A stretch of 33,825 nt of DNA. Source: Candidatus Melainabacteria bacterium (lineage in GTDB: Bacteria; Vulcanimicrobiota; JABDET01). Below are positions 23,576-31,563 of the stretch, one piece after another. Positions within the stretch are counted from its first letter, which is position 1, and every line of letters begins with the position of its first letter. Made by a program: the position numbers and the translations under genes. A model generated the notes under the pieces. The model searched no databases, was not told the DNA's origin, and saw only the letters and a program-made list of their open reading frames with translations. Location of the stretch: the NCBI GenBank assembly GCA_013286945.1, contig JABDET010000011.1, positions 1 to 33,825 of the forward strand, read 5' to 3'.

Positions 23576-25693
23576 ATGCTCAATGTGATACGCGAATTCG
23601 TGACAGCTCTCCCCACCAAGGAAGAAGAAAACGTTTTTTCTTCTTCCTTGAGCGGGCAATACACCTCGCTCCTTGGAACAGCACACGGACAGGCTTGCCA
23701 GCTTTTGGGCATTCCCCCCTCCGAGTGTCTTCCCGTCAGCCACTTTGGCGAAATTTATCTTTCGAAAGATTCGAAAGATAAGAAGCTCTTCTACTACACG
23801 AAGTTTTCTTCTGGACTTGAAATCGGTACGATTGGAGAGACCGACGTTGCGCAGGAGCACGGCCGCTTTGTTCAGTCCATCCTTACCCACCTCAAAGGAG
23901 CTCCAGAAAAACGACCCATCCGATCCGCCAATCGAACCTTCGCTTCGCTGTACCAAGAATATGGCGACTTCAGTGCTTCCGATGAAGATCGGCAAGCCAC
24001 CGCCTTGCTTCGAAATCACGCCGCTCGAGACTTTCTCGGTTCCATTCTAACCTCGGGTCGTCGAGAGTACACCGATTCACACCCCGAAATTCCAACGGAG
24101 ACCATCAGCGCCTTAGAAAAGGCAGGGATGATCAAGCGTGAATTCTTGATCATCTGCCGACAAAGTGGAAATGAAATCATGATGGTTGAGTCGATTGAGG
24201 CTGTGGAAGAAGCATCCAAGCAAGGATTTAAGTGTTTTGCGTGTGGCCGACCTTTCCCCGAGGAGAAACAAACTCAATTCATTAGCCCCACATTTTACGG
24301 GCAAAGAATGATGAGTGGAAACCGATGGCTTTTGGTCGATTTGTGGGAAGCTCTCGAAAAGCTCCCGACACCGAAAACGCTTTGTGTGATGACCGAAGGA
24401 GAAATAAGCACCCTTTTTCTCAATATTGAAACAAGCCTAGTGATGATTGAGGTGAAAGAGACCCCGTATCTTCCCAAAGATGCCTATTTGCTGAAAAAGA
24501 AGCAAGCCATTTACAAACCTGCCGCTTCTTTTCTGTTACTTTTATCTCCCCCATCGAAAACAGCTTCCGAATTTTTGGATCTCGAAAAAAACAATGAAGA
24601 ATTGTGGATCGGCAAATCAAATGAAGAATTGTGGATCGGCAAATCAACCGAAGATCTGGTGCGAAAATTCCCCTCCCTCATCGAAAAAGCCCATAAGGCC
24701 TTTATTCGTGAAGTCTTTCAACGCTTCACCGAACTCTCCACACTCCCCCTTTCCGAACTCATTCTTTCTCACTTCTTTTCTCTGAATGTCGTTATCCCAA
24801 AGCTACCACAATTTGAGCCTCCCGTTCTTCAGGAAAAACCACAAGTGGAAGAACTCATCGCGCCACCCAAACCATCTGAACCGACTGTTGACACCCCCTC
24901 TCAGGCTCCCGCGCACATCAATCAGCCGATCATGAACTCGCAACCCCGATTGTCCAAAGACAAGCTCGTGCAGAAAATCCTTGACGAGGTGAGTCGTGGC
25001 GTGGTTGGAAGAGAGTCGAGTTTGCACATCCTACTCCAAGACTTAAGCGATCTCAATCGCCGTTGGAAAGCCTGCCTGCTCAGCGAGGATGGCCTAGCAA
25101 TCGCTTCAACACTCCCTGAAGACACCAGTGAAATCTTGGCTTCCTATGGAAGTGAATGCTTTGGCATCGCGCAAAGTATTCTTGCAAAGCATAATCTCTC
25201 CCCATTAAGCACCTTAACGATGGCTTCGAAGAATTTTGCGGTTGAGTTTTATCATGTTCCAGGCTTTTACTTTGCCGTAGCGTCCACGCTTGAGACCACG
25301 GTAGCGGAACAAATCGCAAACGCCGGAGTTTCCGAAGGTTTAAAAGTAACCTGTGACCGATTGCTAGAGAAAAAACTGGTTCGTGCAGTGGAACTCTTGA
25401 ACCAAAAAGGGACGACAATCAAGGACTCGGCGAAAAGCCCGAATGGCTCTCTCCCCTTCGGAGCGCTCCTTGAACTCTTCCCCAAACTTGCTTCCCGCTT
25501 TGGCCCTATTGGACAAGGAAATTTGGAGAGCATCGCCGTCAGAGTCCCTTCCGCGAACATCGTTCTTTGTCTGGCAGGCTCGGGGTACATCGCCAGTGCA
25601 TGCGAGCCAGAACAACTTTGGGAAGATCTCATCCCTTATTTGTTAGCGCTCGGCACTGAAGCGTCTCGATTTTTCGATCCTGTCAAGGCCTGA
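23576..25693 (+). CDS. Large protein with C-terminal Roadblock/LC7-like domains
   Basis: The protein is 705 aa. The first 390 residues match no family I recognise; they contain a single C-x2-C knuckle (FKCFACGRPF, about residue 222) and mixed alpha/beta sequence. About 395-455 is a Pro/Gln/Ala-rich linker. About 460-585 is a Roadblock/LC7-like unit (LHILLQDLSDL...ACLLSEDGLAIAST...FYFAVAST), and the last 100 residues may be a second one (ALLELFPKLASRFGPIG...VLCLAGSGYIAS). Roadblock proteins usually serve small GTPases of the MglA/Ras type; none is present here. A small Roadblock gene starts 6 bases downstream, then a histidine kinase and its regulator, so a signalling complex is likely (inference). 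The ATG at 23576 lacks a strong ribosome site. It contains an exact 27-base in-frame tandem duplication. Confidence 0.75.
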   Translation: MLNVIREFVTALPTKEEENVFSSSLSGQYTSLLGTAHGQACQLLGIPPSECLPVSHFGEIYLSKDSKDKKLFYYTKFSSGLEIGTIGETDVAQEHGRFVQSILTHLKGAPEKRPIRSANRTFASLYQEYGDFSASDEDRQATALLRNHAARDFLGSILTSGRREYTDSHPEIPTETISALEKAGMIKREFLIICRQSGNEIMMVESIEAVEEASKQGFKCFACGRPFPEEKQTQFISPTFYGQRMMSGNRWLLVDLWEALEKLPTPKTLCVMTEGEISTLFLNIETSLVMIEVKETPYLPKDAYLLKKKQAIYKPAASFLLLLSPPSKTASEFLDLEKNNEELWIGKSNEELWIGKSTEDLVRKFPSLIEKAHKAFIREVFQRFTELSTLPLSELILSHFFSLNVVIPKLPQFEPPVLQEKPQVEELIAPPKPSEPTVDTPSQAPAHINQPIMNSQPRLSKDKLVQKILDEVSRGVVGRESSLHILLQDLSDLNRRWKACLLSEDGLAIASTLPEDTSEILASYGSECFGIAQSILAKHNLSPLSTLTMASKNFAVEFYHVPGFYFAVASTLETTVAEQIANAGVSEGLKVTCDRLLEKKLVRAVELLNQKGTTIKDSAKSPNGSLPFGALLELFPKLASRFGPIGQGNLESIAVRVPSANIVLCLAGSGYIASACEPEQLWEDLIPYLLALGTEASRFFDPVKA
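24593..24646 (+). repeat. Exact 27-base in-frame tandem duplication
   Basis: Two identical 27-base units (24593-24619 and 24620-24646) encode NEELWIGKS twice in the 23576 gene. Perfect identity implies a very recent slippage or duplication event, or an unstable, possibly phase-neutral, length-variable site. The reading frame is kept. Confidence 0.95.
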
Positions 25694-25698
25694 TAAAA

Positions 25699-26046
25699 AT
25701 GGAAGAAATTCTCGAAAAACTTTGCCAAACAGCAGGAGTATTAGGGTGCCTCCTTACAGGTTCTGATGGTCTTGTGATTGCTTCGGAAAAGCTCGAAGGG
25801 AAAGATACAGAGTTTCTTGGAGCCATGGTTGCAGATTTATATCGAAACATTGACACCAACTTTCAAAAATTAGAAGCGGGGGGAACTCAGCTTGTCACAA
25901 TCGAGCGAACTGTCGATAAGTTAGTGGTGCACAAACTTCAAACATCAGAGACCTTCCTGGCGGTTCTCACTCAGCCCCGAATCAATTTGGGGCTACTTCG
26001 AATGGAAGTTCAACAAGCTGTCTCAAAACTAGAAAAAGCTCTCTAA
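25699..26046 (+). CDS. Roadblock/LC7 domain protein (MglB-like)
   Basis: This 115-aa protein is a single Roadblock/LC7 domain: a first helix (MEEILEKLCQTAGV), the central strands LGCLLTGSDGLVIASEKLEGKD, a long helix (FLGAMVADLYRNIDTNFQKL) and the strands GTQLVTIERTVDKLVVHKL and FLAVLTQPRINLGLLRMEVQQA. 'SDGLVIAS' is the family signature. By family knowledge these dimerise and act as GTPase-activating or scaffolding partners of MglA-type GTPases. The upstream 705-aa protein carries related domains and may be its partner (inference). It starts 6 bases after that gene's stop and lies 28 bases before the histidine kinase, so the four genes 23576-28691 look like one operon. Confidence 0.88.
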   Translation: MEEILEKLCQTAGVLGCLLTGSDGLVIASEKLEGKDTEFLGAMVADLYRNIDTNFQKLEAGGTQLVTIERTVDKLVVHKLQTSETFLAVLTQPRINLGLLRMEVQQAVSKLEKAL

Positions 26047-26074
26047 TCATTACAACCTTGGGGGGAAGTAGTGC

Positions 26075-27967
26075 ATGGCAAAGCGTGAGCTCATCCTGGT
26101 TGTGGATGATAACCCTCATATTGTCAAGCTTATCCAAGTTAATCTTGAATTTGAAGGGTACAAAACGATTGGGGCTTACAATGGAAAAGAAGCCCTCCTA
26201 AAGATTCGAGAGAACAAGCCTAATCTTGTTATCCTCGATATCCTCATGCCATCGGTTGACGGCTGGCATGTCCTTGAGGAACTGAAGCACGATCCGAGCA
26301 CTGTCAACATTCCGATCATCGTTTTATCCGCGATGGGGACGAAAGAGGACCGGCGCAGAGGCCTCGAACTCGGGGTCACCGACTACGTCACAAAGCCTTT
26401 CAATGCGATGCGGCTGCTCGAAGTGGTCGACCGGATTCTTCACCCCGTTCCGACAGCACCTCCTCCTCCACCCGTCGAAGTCCCCAACACCACTCGTGTG
26501 GCGATAATAGGCGCAAGCGAACGAGCCATGGGGATCTTGCAAACCTTGCTTGGAAATTCACGCGTAGAAATCTTAGGACTTTCGACCGCGGATGATCAAG
26601 CTCCGGCAGCCAAGTTAGCCAAGAAATTGAAAATCTACACCACCGACAATCCGTATTCTCTCTGCCGACTCCCCAATGTCGATCTCTTGATTGAAACCGA
26701 ACCCCACAGCCTTGACCTCGAACTTGTTCAGCAACTCAATCCGAGGCTCGAAGTCCTCCGTGGTTATAGCACGGCGTTTGCTTGGAGCCTCGTGGAAGAA
26801 CGGGAAGCAAGCGAAGAACGTGCGCGAACCTTGGTTCAAGAGCTGCACGCCAAAGTGAAAGAGCTAAACGCTTTATATGAAGCGGGTAAAATGCTCGGTT
26901 CGGTCATGGAGCTTGGACCCATTCTTCGTTTTGTTCTTGATTTGATGGGAGATTCAGCCAATGCTGAAAGCGGTGTGTTGCTCATGGAGGATGATGGGAA
27001 ATTCTTTCCCCGCACGACTCGAGGAAACATCACCATCCCACCCTCGTTGCCAAAAGCAATGGCCCCGATGGCTTTTCAAACGGGGAAGCCGGTGATCCTC
27101 ACCAAGTCATTGAAGGAGCTTGACTCTCCCCAAACCGTCTTGATCCCATTGGTTACGAAAAAGAAAAATCTTGGATTTGTGGCCCTGTTCTTCCGACAAA
27201 AGCGAGCCCTGTCGGAAAGCGACCTCACTTTTCTCGCCACATTGGCCACCCAAGCCGCTATCGCCATTGAGAATGCCAAACTTTATGAAGACGCAACGCA
27301 AAGCAAGAAGCAAATCGAAGCCTTACTGTCCAAAGTAATCTACGCTCAAGAAGAGGAACGAAAACGCATTGCCGCCGAGATTCATGATTCCATTGCCCAA
27401 TCACTGGTCAGCGCTTTAACAAAAGTACAAACCTGTCAAGCTCTTTTTGGAAAACCAGGAAAAGGTGCAGAAATCGAGCTGGAAGCTCTCAAGAAACATT
27501 TGGTTGAGAATGTCCAAGAAGTTCGTCAAATTATCTTCAACCTGCGTCCATCGACCTTGGATGATCTCGGCCTCATCCCCACCTTGCAACATTTCTTGAA
27601 GAAATTTGAAGCAGAAAACAGCATCCGCACTTTTCTTTCTGCTGAAATGCCAAAGAAAAAATTACCGGCTGTGGTGGAAACCGCCGTTTATCGCATCGTT
27701 CAAGAAGCGCTCACCAACGTAAAAAAGCATTCGCGGGCTACGAAAGTCGACATTGAGGTCAAGAGCACCAACGGAAAGCTTCTCTTGCGAATCTCGGACA
27801 ACGGAACAGGGTTCAGTCTTGAAGAGGCACGAAATAAAGGGCTTGAGGGGGATTCCGTCGGAATAACAGGGATGAAAGAGCGAGTAACCTTGCTTGGGGG
27901 TCTCTTTAAGATTGAAAGTTCCGGGGGTCAAGGAAGTCAAGTTTTCATCGAGGTCCCCATTCATTAG
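26075..27967 (+). CDS. Hybrid sensor kinase: REC - Rossmann-like - GAF - HisKA_3 - HATPase_c
   Basis: The protein is 630 aa. The receiver domain (1-125) has D11/D12, phosphoacceptor D55 in LVILDILMPSVDGW and K-P-F. After a poly-Pro linker (about 130-138) comes a Rossmann-like unit at about 144-235: TRVAIIGASERAMGILQTLL, VEILGLSTADDQAPAAKLAKKLKI and DNPYSLCRLPNVDLLIETEP. This is the pattern of NAD(P)-binding folds seen in some sensory regulators. Then a coiled coil and GAF (about 275-410). HisKA_3 has H437 in RIAAEIHDSIAQSLVSAL, and HATPase_c has VQEALTNVKKHS and SDNGTGFSLEEA. There is no membrane helix. It could sense cytoplasmic redox or nucleotide state (inference). The strong ribosome site GGGGGAAG precedes the ATG. 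Its partner is the NarL-type regulator at 28026. Confidence 0.9.
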   Translation: MAKRELILVVDDNPHIVKLIQVNLEFEGYKTIGAYNGKEALLKIRENKPNLVILDILMPSVDGWHVLEELKHDPSTVNIPIIVLSAMGTKEDRRRGLELGVTDYVTKPFNAMRLLEVVDRILHPVPTAPPPPPVEVPNTTRVAIIGASERAMGILQTLLGNSRVEILGLSTADDQAPAAKLAKKLKIYTTDNPYSLCRLPNVDLLIETEPHSLDLELVQQLNPRLEVLRGYSTAFAWSLVEEREASEERARTLVQELHAKVKELNALYEAGKMLGSVMELGPILRFVLDLMGDSANAESGVLLMEDDGKFFPRTTRGNITIPPSLPKAMAPMAFQTGKPVILTKSLKELDSPQTVLIPLVTKKKNLGFVALFFRQKRALSESDLTFLATLATQAAIAIENAKLYEDATQSKKQIEALLSKVIYAQEEERKRIAAEIHDSIAQSLVSALTKVQTCQALFGKPGKGAEIELEALKKHLVENVQEVRQIIFNLRPSTLDDLGLIPTLQHFLKKFEAENSIRTFLSAEMPKKKLPAVVETAVYRIVQEALTNVKKHSRATKVDIEVKSTNGKLLLRISDNGTGFSLEEARNKGLEGDSVGITGMKERVTLLGGLFKIESSGGQGSQVFIEVPIH

Positions 27968-27983
27968 AAAGTCAAATTTTCAA

Positions 27984-28017
27984 AAAGGAATAAAGAGACT
28001 AAGTTTGAAATCTCTTT
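27984..28017 (+). promoter_or_regulatory. Hairpin between a Shine-Dalgarno and the NarL-regulator ATG
   Basis: AAGGA (27984-27988) is too far (37 bases) from the ATG at 28026 to work directly. Between them is a perfect 8-base stem, TAAAGAGA (27990-27997) and TCTCTTTA (28010-28017), with a 12-base loop. If the stem forms, AAGGA and ATG are separated by only 9 bases. That is the normal spacing, so the hairpin could bridge the site. No other ribosome site precedes the ATG. Confidence 0.45.
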
Positions 28018-28025
28018 AAAAGACA

Positions 28026-28691
28026 ATGGAACAAGAACGGATTAAAGTCTTGCTGGTCGATGACCACACGCTGGTTCGCGAGGGCTTTGCAAAAATGCTC
28101 GAACTTGAGCCAGACCTGGCCGTGGTAGGACAGGCTTCGGATTCCAAGGAAGCATTTGAACTCGTCAAAAAATTGAACCCTGATATTGTTCTCATGGACA
28201 TTCGGCTTCCAGGAATCACAGGCATTGAAGCCACCAAGAAAATTAAAGAAGAATCTCCGAAAGTTGAAATCATCATCCTCTCCATGTACAATGAGGATGA
28301 ATACATTTTTGAGGCCATCAAAGCTGGAGCCAGTGGTTACGTCTTAAAGGACATCTCCAAAGACGACTTGGTTCGAGCCATTCGAGTGGTGCATTCTGGA
28401 GAATCCCTCATCCAACCAAGCTTAGCCAAGAAGGTCCTCAAAGAATTTGCTCATCTGGCGAAGGACACATCTCAGGGAATGGCCAAGACGCCTCTCCGTG
28501 AACTTTCCGAACGCGAACTTGAAGTCTTGCGGTTTGTAGCGAATGGAAACTCCAACAAACAAATTGCGGACTCACTTCTCATCAGTGAAACAACGGTGAA
28601 AGCACACCTTCGTTCCATTTTCAGAAAGCTAGAAGTCAGCGACCGAGCTCAGGCGGTAGCCTATGCCATGCGAAAGGGCTTGGTTGAATAA
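28026..28691 (+). CDS. NarL/FixJ-family response regulator
   Basis: The protein is 221 aa. The receiver domain (1-125) has D12/D13, phosphoacceptor D58 in VLMDIRLPGITG, S-x after beta-4 and K-D-I. The C-terminal LuxR-type helix-turn-helix (about 160-215) reads LSERELEVLRFVANGNSNKQIADSLLISETTVKAHLRSIFRKLEVSDRAQAV. HisKA_3 kinases pair with NarL-type regulators, so the 26075 kinase is the obvious donor. It follows that kinase by 58 bases, with a hairpin in the gap. The output genes are not identified; the membrane/UspA and porin genes immediately downstream are candidates by proximity only. Confidence 0.93.
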   Translation: MEQERIKVLLVDDHTLVREGFAKMLELEPDLAVVGQASDSKEAFELVKKLNPDIVLMDIRLPGITGIEATKKIKEESPKVEIIILSMYNEDEYIFEAIKAGASGYVLKDISKDDLVRAIRVVHSGESLIQPSLAKKVLKEFAHLAKDTSQGMAKTPLRELSERELEVLRFVANGNSNKQIADSLLISETTVKAHLRSIFRKLEVSDRAQAVAYAMRKGLVE

Positions 28692-28710
28692 CTAAAGGAA
28701 TTTTTACCCT

Positions 28711-28902
28711 TTGAAAAAGAAAATCTGGTTTCACTATTATCTGCTTTTCATCGGATCCGCGATTCTAACCCTCGGTGTTATCTTGCTGTTTCGTACTTAT
28801 TTTCTGCATCGAACCGTTCCTGGATTTATCTTGGGTGCCACACTGGTGATTTACGGGCTCCTCCGCCTTCGTCAGCGAAAAGTTTTCCCCTTGGAGAGAT
28901 AG
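28711..28902 (+). CDS. Small two-helix membrane protein, 63 aa
   Basis: MKKKIWFHYY is followed by two hydrophobic stretches of about 18 residues (LLFIGSAILTLGVILLF and PGFILGATLVIYGLLRL) and a basic tail (RLRQRKVFPLER). Positive residues at both ends suggest both termini lie in the cytoplasm. The start is TTG at 28711 with AAAGGA 11 bases upstream. It sits between the regulator (20 bases) and the UspA gene (4 bases), so it is probably in the same transcript. No family is recognised. Confidence is moderate because of the size and the TTG start. Confidence 0.55.
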   Translation: MKKKIWFHYYLLFIGSAILTLGVILLFRTYFLHRTVPGFILGATLVIYGLLRLRQRKVFPLER

Positions 28903-28905
28903 CCC

Positions 28906-29472
28906 GTGTTTGGCCATGTGAGTCTCCTTGGTCTTCTAATCGCGTTCACCTTCGGATCTTCCATGAGCAGTCTTCTTTGGTGGATGCTCCATCCCCCAAA
29001 ACCGGTTTCTTTGGTGGCTGCCAAGGTCAGGGTTGCCGTTGATGCCATCAAAATCATCCTGGTTCCCACGATTGGAACAGAGTCCTCTGAACGGGGCATT
29101 GAACTTGCCTGCCGCCTTGGACAAGAGCAAAAAGCTACCATTCTTCTGGTGCACATCGTGGAGATACCCTTAAGCTTACCGCTAGGAGCTCATTTGCCAG
29201 GGCACGAAGAATCTGCTGAGCAGATTCTTACACGTGGAAGGGGAATTGTCGACACGCACAACTTGCCGGTCGAAACCCGAATTGAGCGTGCACGGCATGC
29301 GGCAGAAAAAATTGCGGATATCGCTGAAAAAGAAAATATCGAACTCATTGTATTAGGAATCTTACCGAAATTAGGAGGCGTAGAGAACATTATCGGACGG
29401 ACGACAGAAATGCTTCTAAGAAAACTCCCTTGTGAGATTATCCTCGATGCGAAAACTCCCGAAAAGCTTTAA
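28906..29472 (+). CDS. Membrane-anchored universal stress protein (UspA domain)
   Basis: The protein is 188 aa. One N-terminal membrane helix (about 6-30, LLGLLIAFTFGSSMSSLLWWML) is followed by a UspA domain at about 48-185: IKIILVPTIGTESSERGIELACRLGQ, ILLVHIVEIP, a helix, IADIAEKENIELIVLGI, then IIGRTTEMLLRKLPCEIIL. The final G-x2-x-x-x-(L/I)-L-R-x-x-P-C-x-(V/I) block is the family signature. The GTG at 28906 has GGAGAGA upstream. The membrane anchor places the domain on the cytoplasmic face. It may sense ATP or stress, but the ligand is unknown. Its end overlaps the porin start by 26 bases. Confidence 0.8.
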   Translation: MFGHVSLLGLLIAFTFGSSMSSLLWWMLHPPKPVSLVAAKVRVAVDAIKIILVPTIGTESSERGIELACRLGQEQKATILLVHIVEIPLSLPLGAHLPGHEESAEQILTRGRGIVDTHNLPVETRIERARHAAEKIADIAEKENIELIVLGILPKLGGVENIIGRTTEMLLRKLPCEIILDAKTPEKL

Positions 29473-31555
29473 TCCTTTACTTTTTTTGATGATTGTTTCT
29501 CTCATGATGTTGCATTCGTTTGTCTTGGCCTCTCCTTTTTCTGACATTCCTTCTTCCCACTGGGCACGCGAAGCAATTCTTTCTCTCTCCGCCCAAAGTT
29601 TGGTTACTGGTTACCCCGGTGGAGAGTTTCGTGGGGATCGTTCGATGACCCGATACGAAACGGCAGAAATGTTAATTCGAGTATTAACTTTTCTTGAAAT
29701 GAAACGTCCTTTTATACCCAAAGACAAGCTTGAAGAGCTTAAGCTCATCTTAGCAAACTACCAAGACGAAATTGAAGGGCTTGGGGTCCATCTGGATTCC
29801 CTCGAGCGGGAAGTCACCAAACTCGAAACACGGGTGAGTGAAACCGAGCGAATTCGCACCAATGCGGAATTTCACACCCGATTCATTTCCACCGCCTTAT
29901 ATGGAAATCTTCCATCAGGAATCGGCATGGATACTGGCTTTGCCGACTCACACGCCGATCGACCCTACTCTCTTTTTCCTGTAAAAAGCGGCAGCGCTGA
30001 AACCAATCTCGGATTTCTCAATCTCGAAGGGAAAGTGGATGAAAATTGGGAAGCGGGTGGAAGAATTGCTGCATTCAATTCTGTCGGTGATTCCTTGAAT
30101 GCGATCACCTGGGGGAACACTCCCCCCTTCTTCAATAATCCCTTTCTAGGATATCCTGCCTTCAGCAGCATGAAAGGCGAACTCGATCAGGTTTTCGTCA
30201 AGAACGAAACAGGGACCTTACAGGGAACACTGGGCAGCTTTTATCCCAAGCATTCACCCAGTTACCTGTATGCTGGGGTCCCTAATTTAACTGAGGAAGG
30301 ACCCGATTATCTTCCAAACTTTGGCGGAGATCTGGTGGCTCAAATGAAGCCTTATCTTTTTATCTCGAATGCGTATTCCGAAGTCTTTGCCGGAAAACTC
30401 GCACAAGCTTCTGCCTGGCCCACGGAAATCTTTGGTAGCAATGCTGGAATCGAACTTCTTGGATTTAGCGCAAACGTGCATTGGATGACCGCTCAGAATG
30501 ACCCAGCCACCATGGCACCCGGGGCTTCGGGTCTTATCCCCATCCCCATTAACTCAGGTGCGGGATGGCTCAATCCGCTGACTCTTTTGCCTATTACTGT
30601 TGGCCCACAAAAAGAGAAAACTTGGGGGGCTGACTTCTCGTACACCCGATCTTTCCACGATCACCCGATGACCTTTAAGTTTGCTTACGGAAATAGCAAT
30701 TATAAACCAAATACGAATTCAACCGATAATGCTCGAGGAGAACTTTACGACATCTCAGTTGAAGGGGAATTGGAAAAGAACCTCTCTCTTGGTGCCGCAT
30801 ACCTAAGCATCGATCCCAAATACACACCGATGATTCTTCCCCTCTCACTTCCCGCAGGAATTACGTTGGCTAATTTTCCTTGGGGACAATGGCCCTTTGC
30901 GGTTGATTATCCTGGATTTTACACGTTGCATAACAGCGAAGAGTACCCGCAAAATCGACAAGGTCTGAAACTTTTCTTGGAATGGGCTCTCAGTCAAAAT
31001 GGATACGTGAAACTTGGGTATCGACAGCTTTCACAAAAAATTCCAACCGAGCTAACCTTGTTCAACAATGACGAAGACATCCAGTCTCTCGGATTTTTCG
31101 AGCCATTATTTCTGGGTACTGGCGGAAAGCCACAAACTTTCCCACGAGGAACCACACACGATTGGAGGCTTGACACTTATCTTCCCATCTCGACTCCTTT
31201 AGCTTTTGAAGGGGCTGTTTCAGGTGTAGAAGCAAGCCGTAGCAGTGCGGATGTCAACAACATTGGACTCAATGGCTGGCTTGGTCATGCAGGCTTTGTT
31301 TATTCTTTTTGGCAGAAATGGGAACTTGATTTAGCCTACCAGCGAGCACAAGCCGATGGACGCCTTTTAGCCTCACCCAGTGCATTCCCCAATTTTCAAT
31401 TCCATGACAGTGGAGAAATCTTCAAGGTAAATTATGGCTTGGCACCCAAGACGGATGCCTTCTTCCAATTTCGAAACTTCAATCACAATCAAGCCGCAAG
31501 CTCGCTTAACTTTCATTTCATCCAACTTCTTACCGGCTTCGATTTATTCTTTTGA
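29447..31555 (+). CDS. SLH-domain outer-membrane beta-barrel porin
   Basis: This 702-aa protein has a signal peptide (about 1-28, hydrophobic core LLFLMIVSLMMLHSFVLA). One S-layer homology domain lies at about 30-85 (FSDIPSSHWAREAILSLSAQSLVTGYPGGEFRGDRSMTRYETAEMLIRVL). A coiled coil at about 95-140 (LGVHLDSLEREVTKLETRVSE) is followed by a long beta-rich barrel ending in LLTGFDLFF, a terminal Phe typical of outer-membrane proteins. By family knowledge (cyanobacterial-type and OmpM/SlpA porins) the SLH domain binds peptidoglycan-linked polymers and ties the outer membrane to the wall. The ATG at 29447 was chosen to give a proper signal peptide; it overlaps the UspA gene by 26 bases. Confidence 0.9.
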   Translation: MRKLPKSFNPLLFLMIVSLMMLHSFVLASPFSDIPSSHWAREAILSLSAQSLVTGYPGGEFRGDRSMTRYETAEMLIRVLTFLEMKRPFIPKDKLEELKLILANYQDEIEGLGVHLDSLEREVTKLETRVSETERIRTNAEFHTRFISTALYGNLPSGIGMDTGFADSHADRPYSLFPVKSGSAETNLGFLNLEGKVDENWEAGGRIAAFNSVGDSLNAITWGNTPPFFNNPFLGYPAFSSMKGELDQVFVKNETGTLQGTLGSFYPKHSPSYLYAGVPNLTEEGPDYLPNFGGDLVAQMKPYLFISNAYSEVFAGKLAQASAWPTEIFGSNAGIELLGFSANVHWMTAQNDPATMAPGASGLIPIPINSGAGWLNPLTLLPITVGPQKEKTWGADFSYTRSFHDHPMTFKFAYGNSNYKPNTNSTDNARGELYDISVEGELEKNLSLGAAYLSIDPKYTPMILPLSLPAGITLANFPWGQWPFAVDYPGFYTLHNSEEYPQNRQGLKLFLEWALSQNGYVKLGYRQLSQKIPTELTLFNNDEDIQSLGFFEPLFLGTGGKPQTFPRGTTHDWRLDTYLPISTPLAFEGAVSGVEASRSSADVNNIGLNGWLGHAGFVYSFWQKWELDLAYQRAQADGRLLASPSAFPNFQFHDSGEIFKVNYGLAPKTDAFFQFRNFNHNQAASSLNFHFIQLLTGFDLFF

Positions 31556-31563
31556 CACGCCTC

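Noticed and set aside
23483..24019. A 178-codon minus-strand frame
   Set aside because: It overlaps the start of the well-supported 705-aa Roadblock protein on the other strand and has no start signal or family resemblance.
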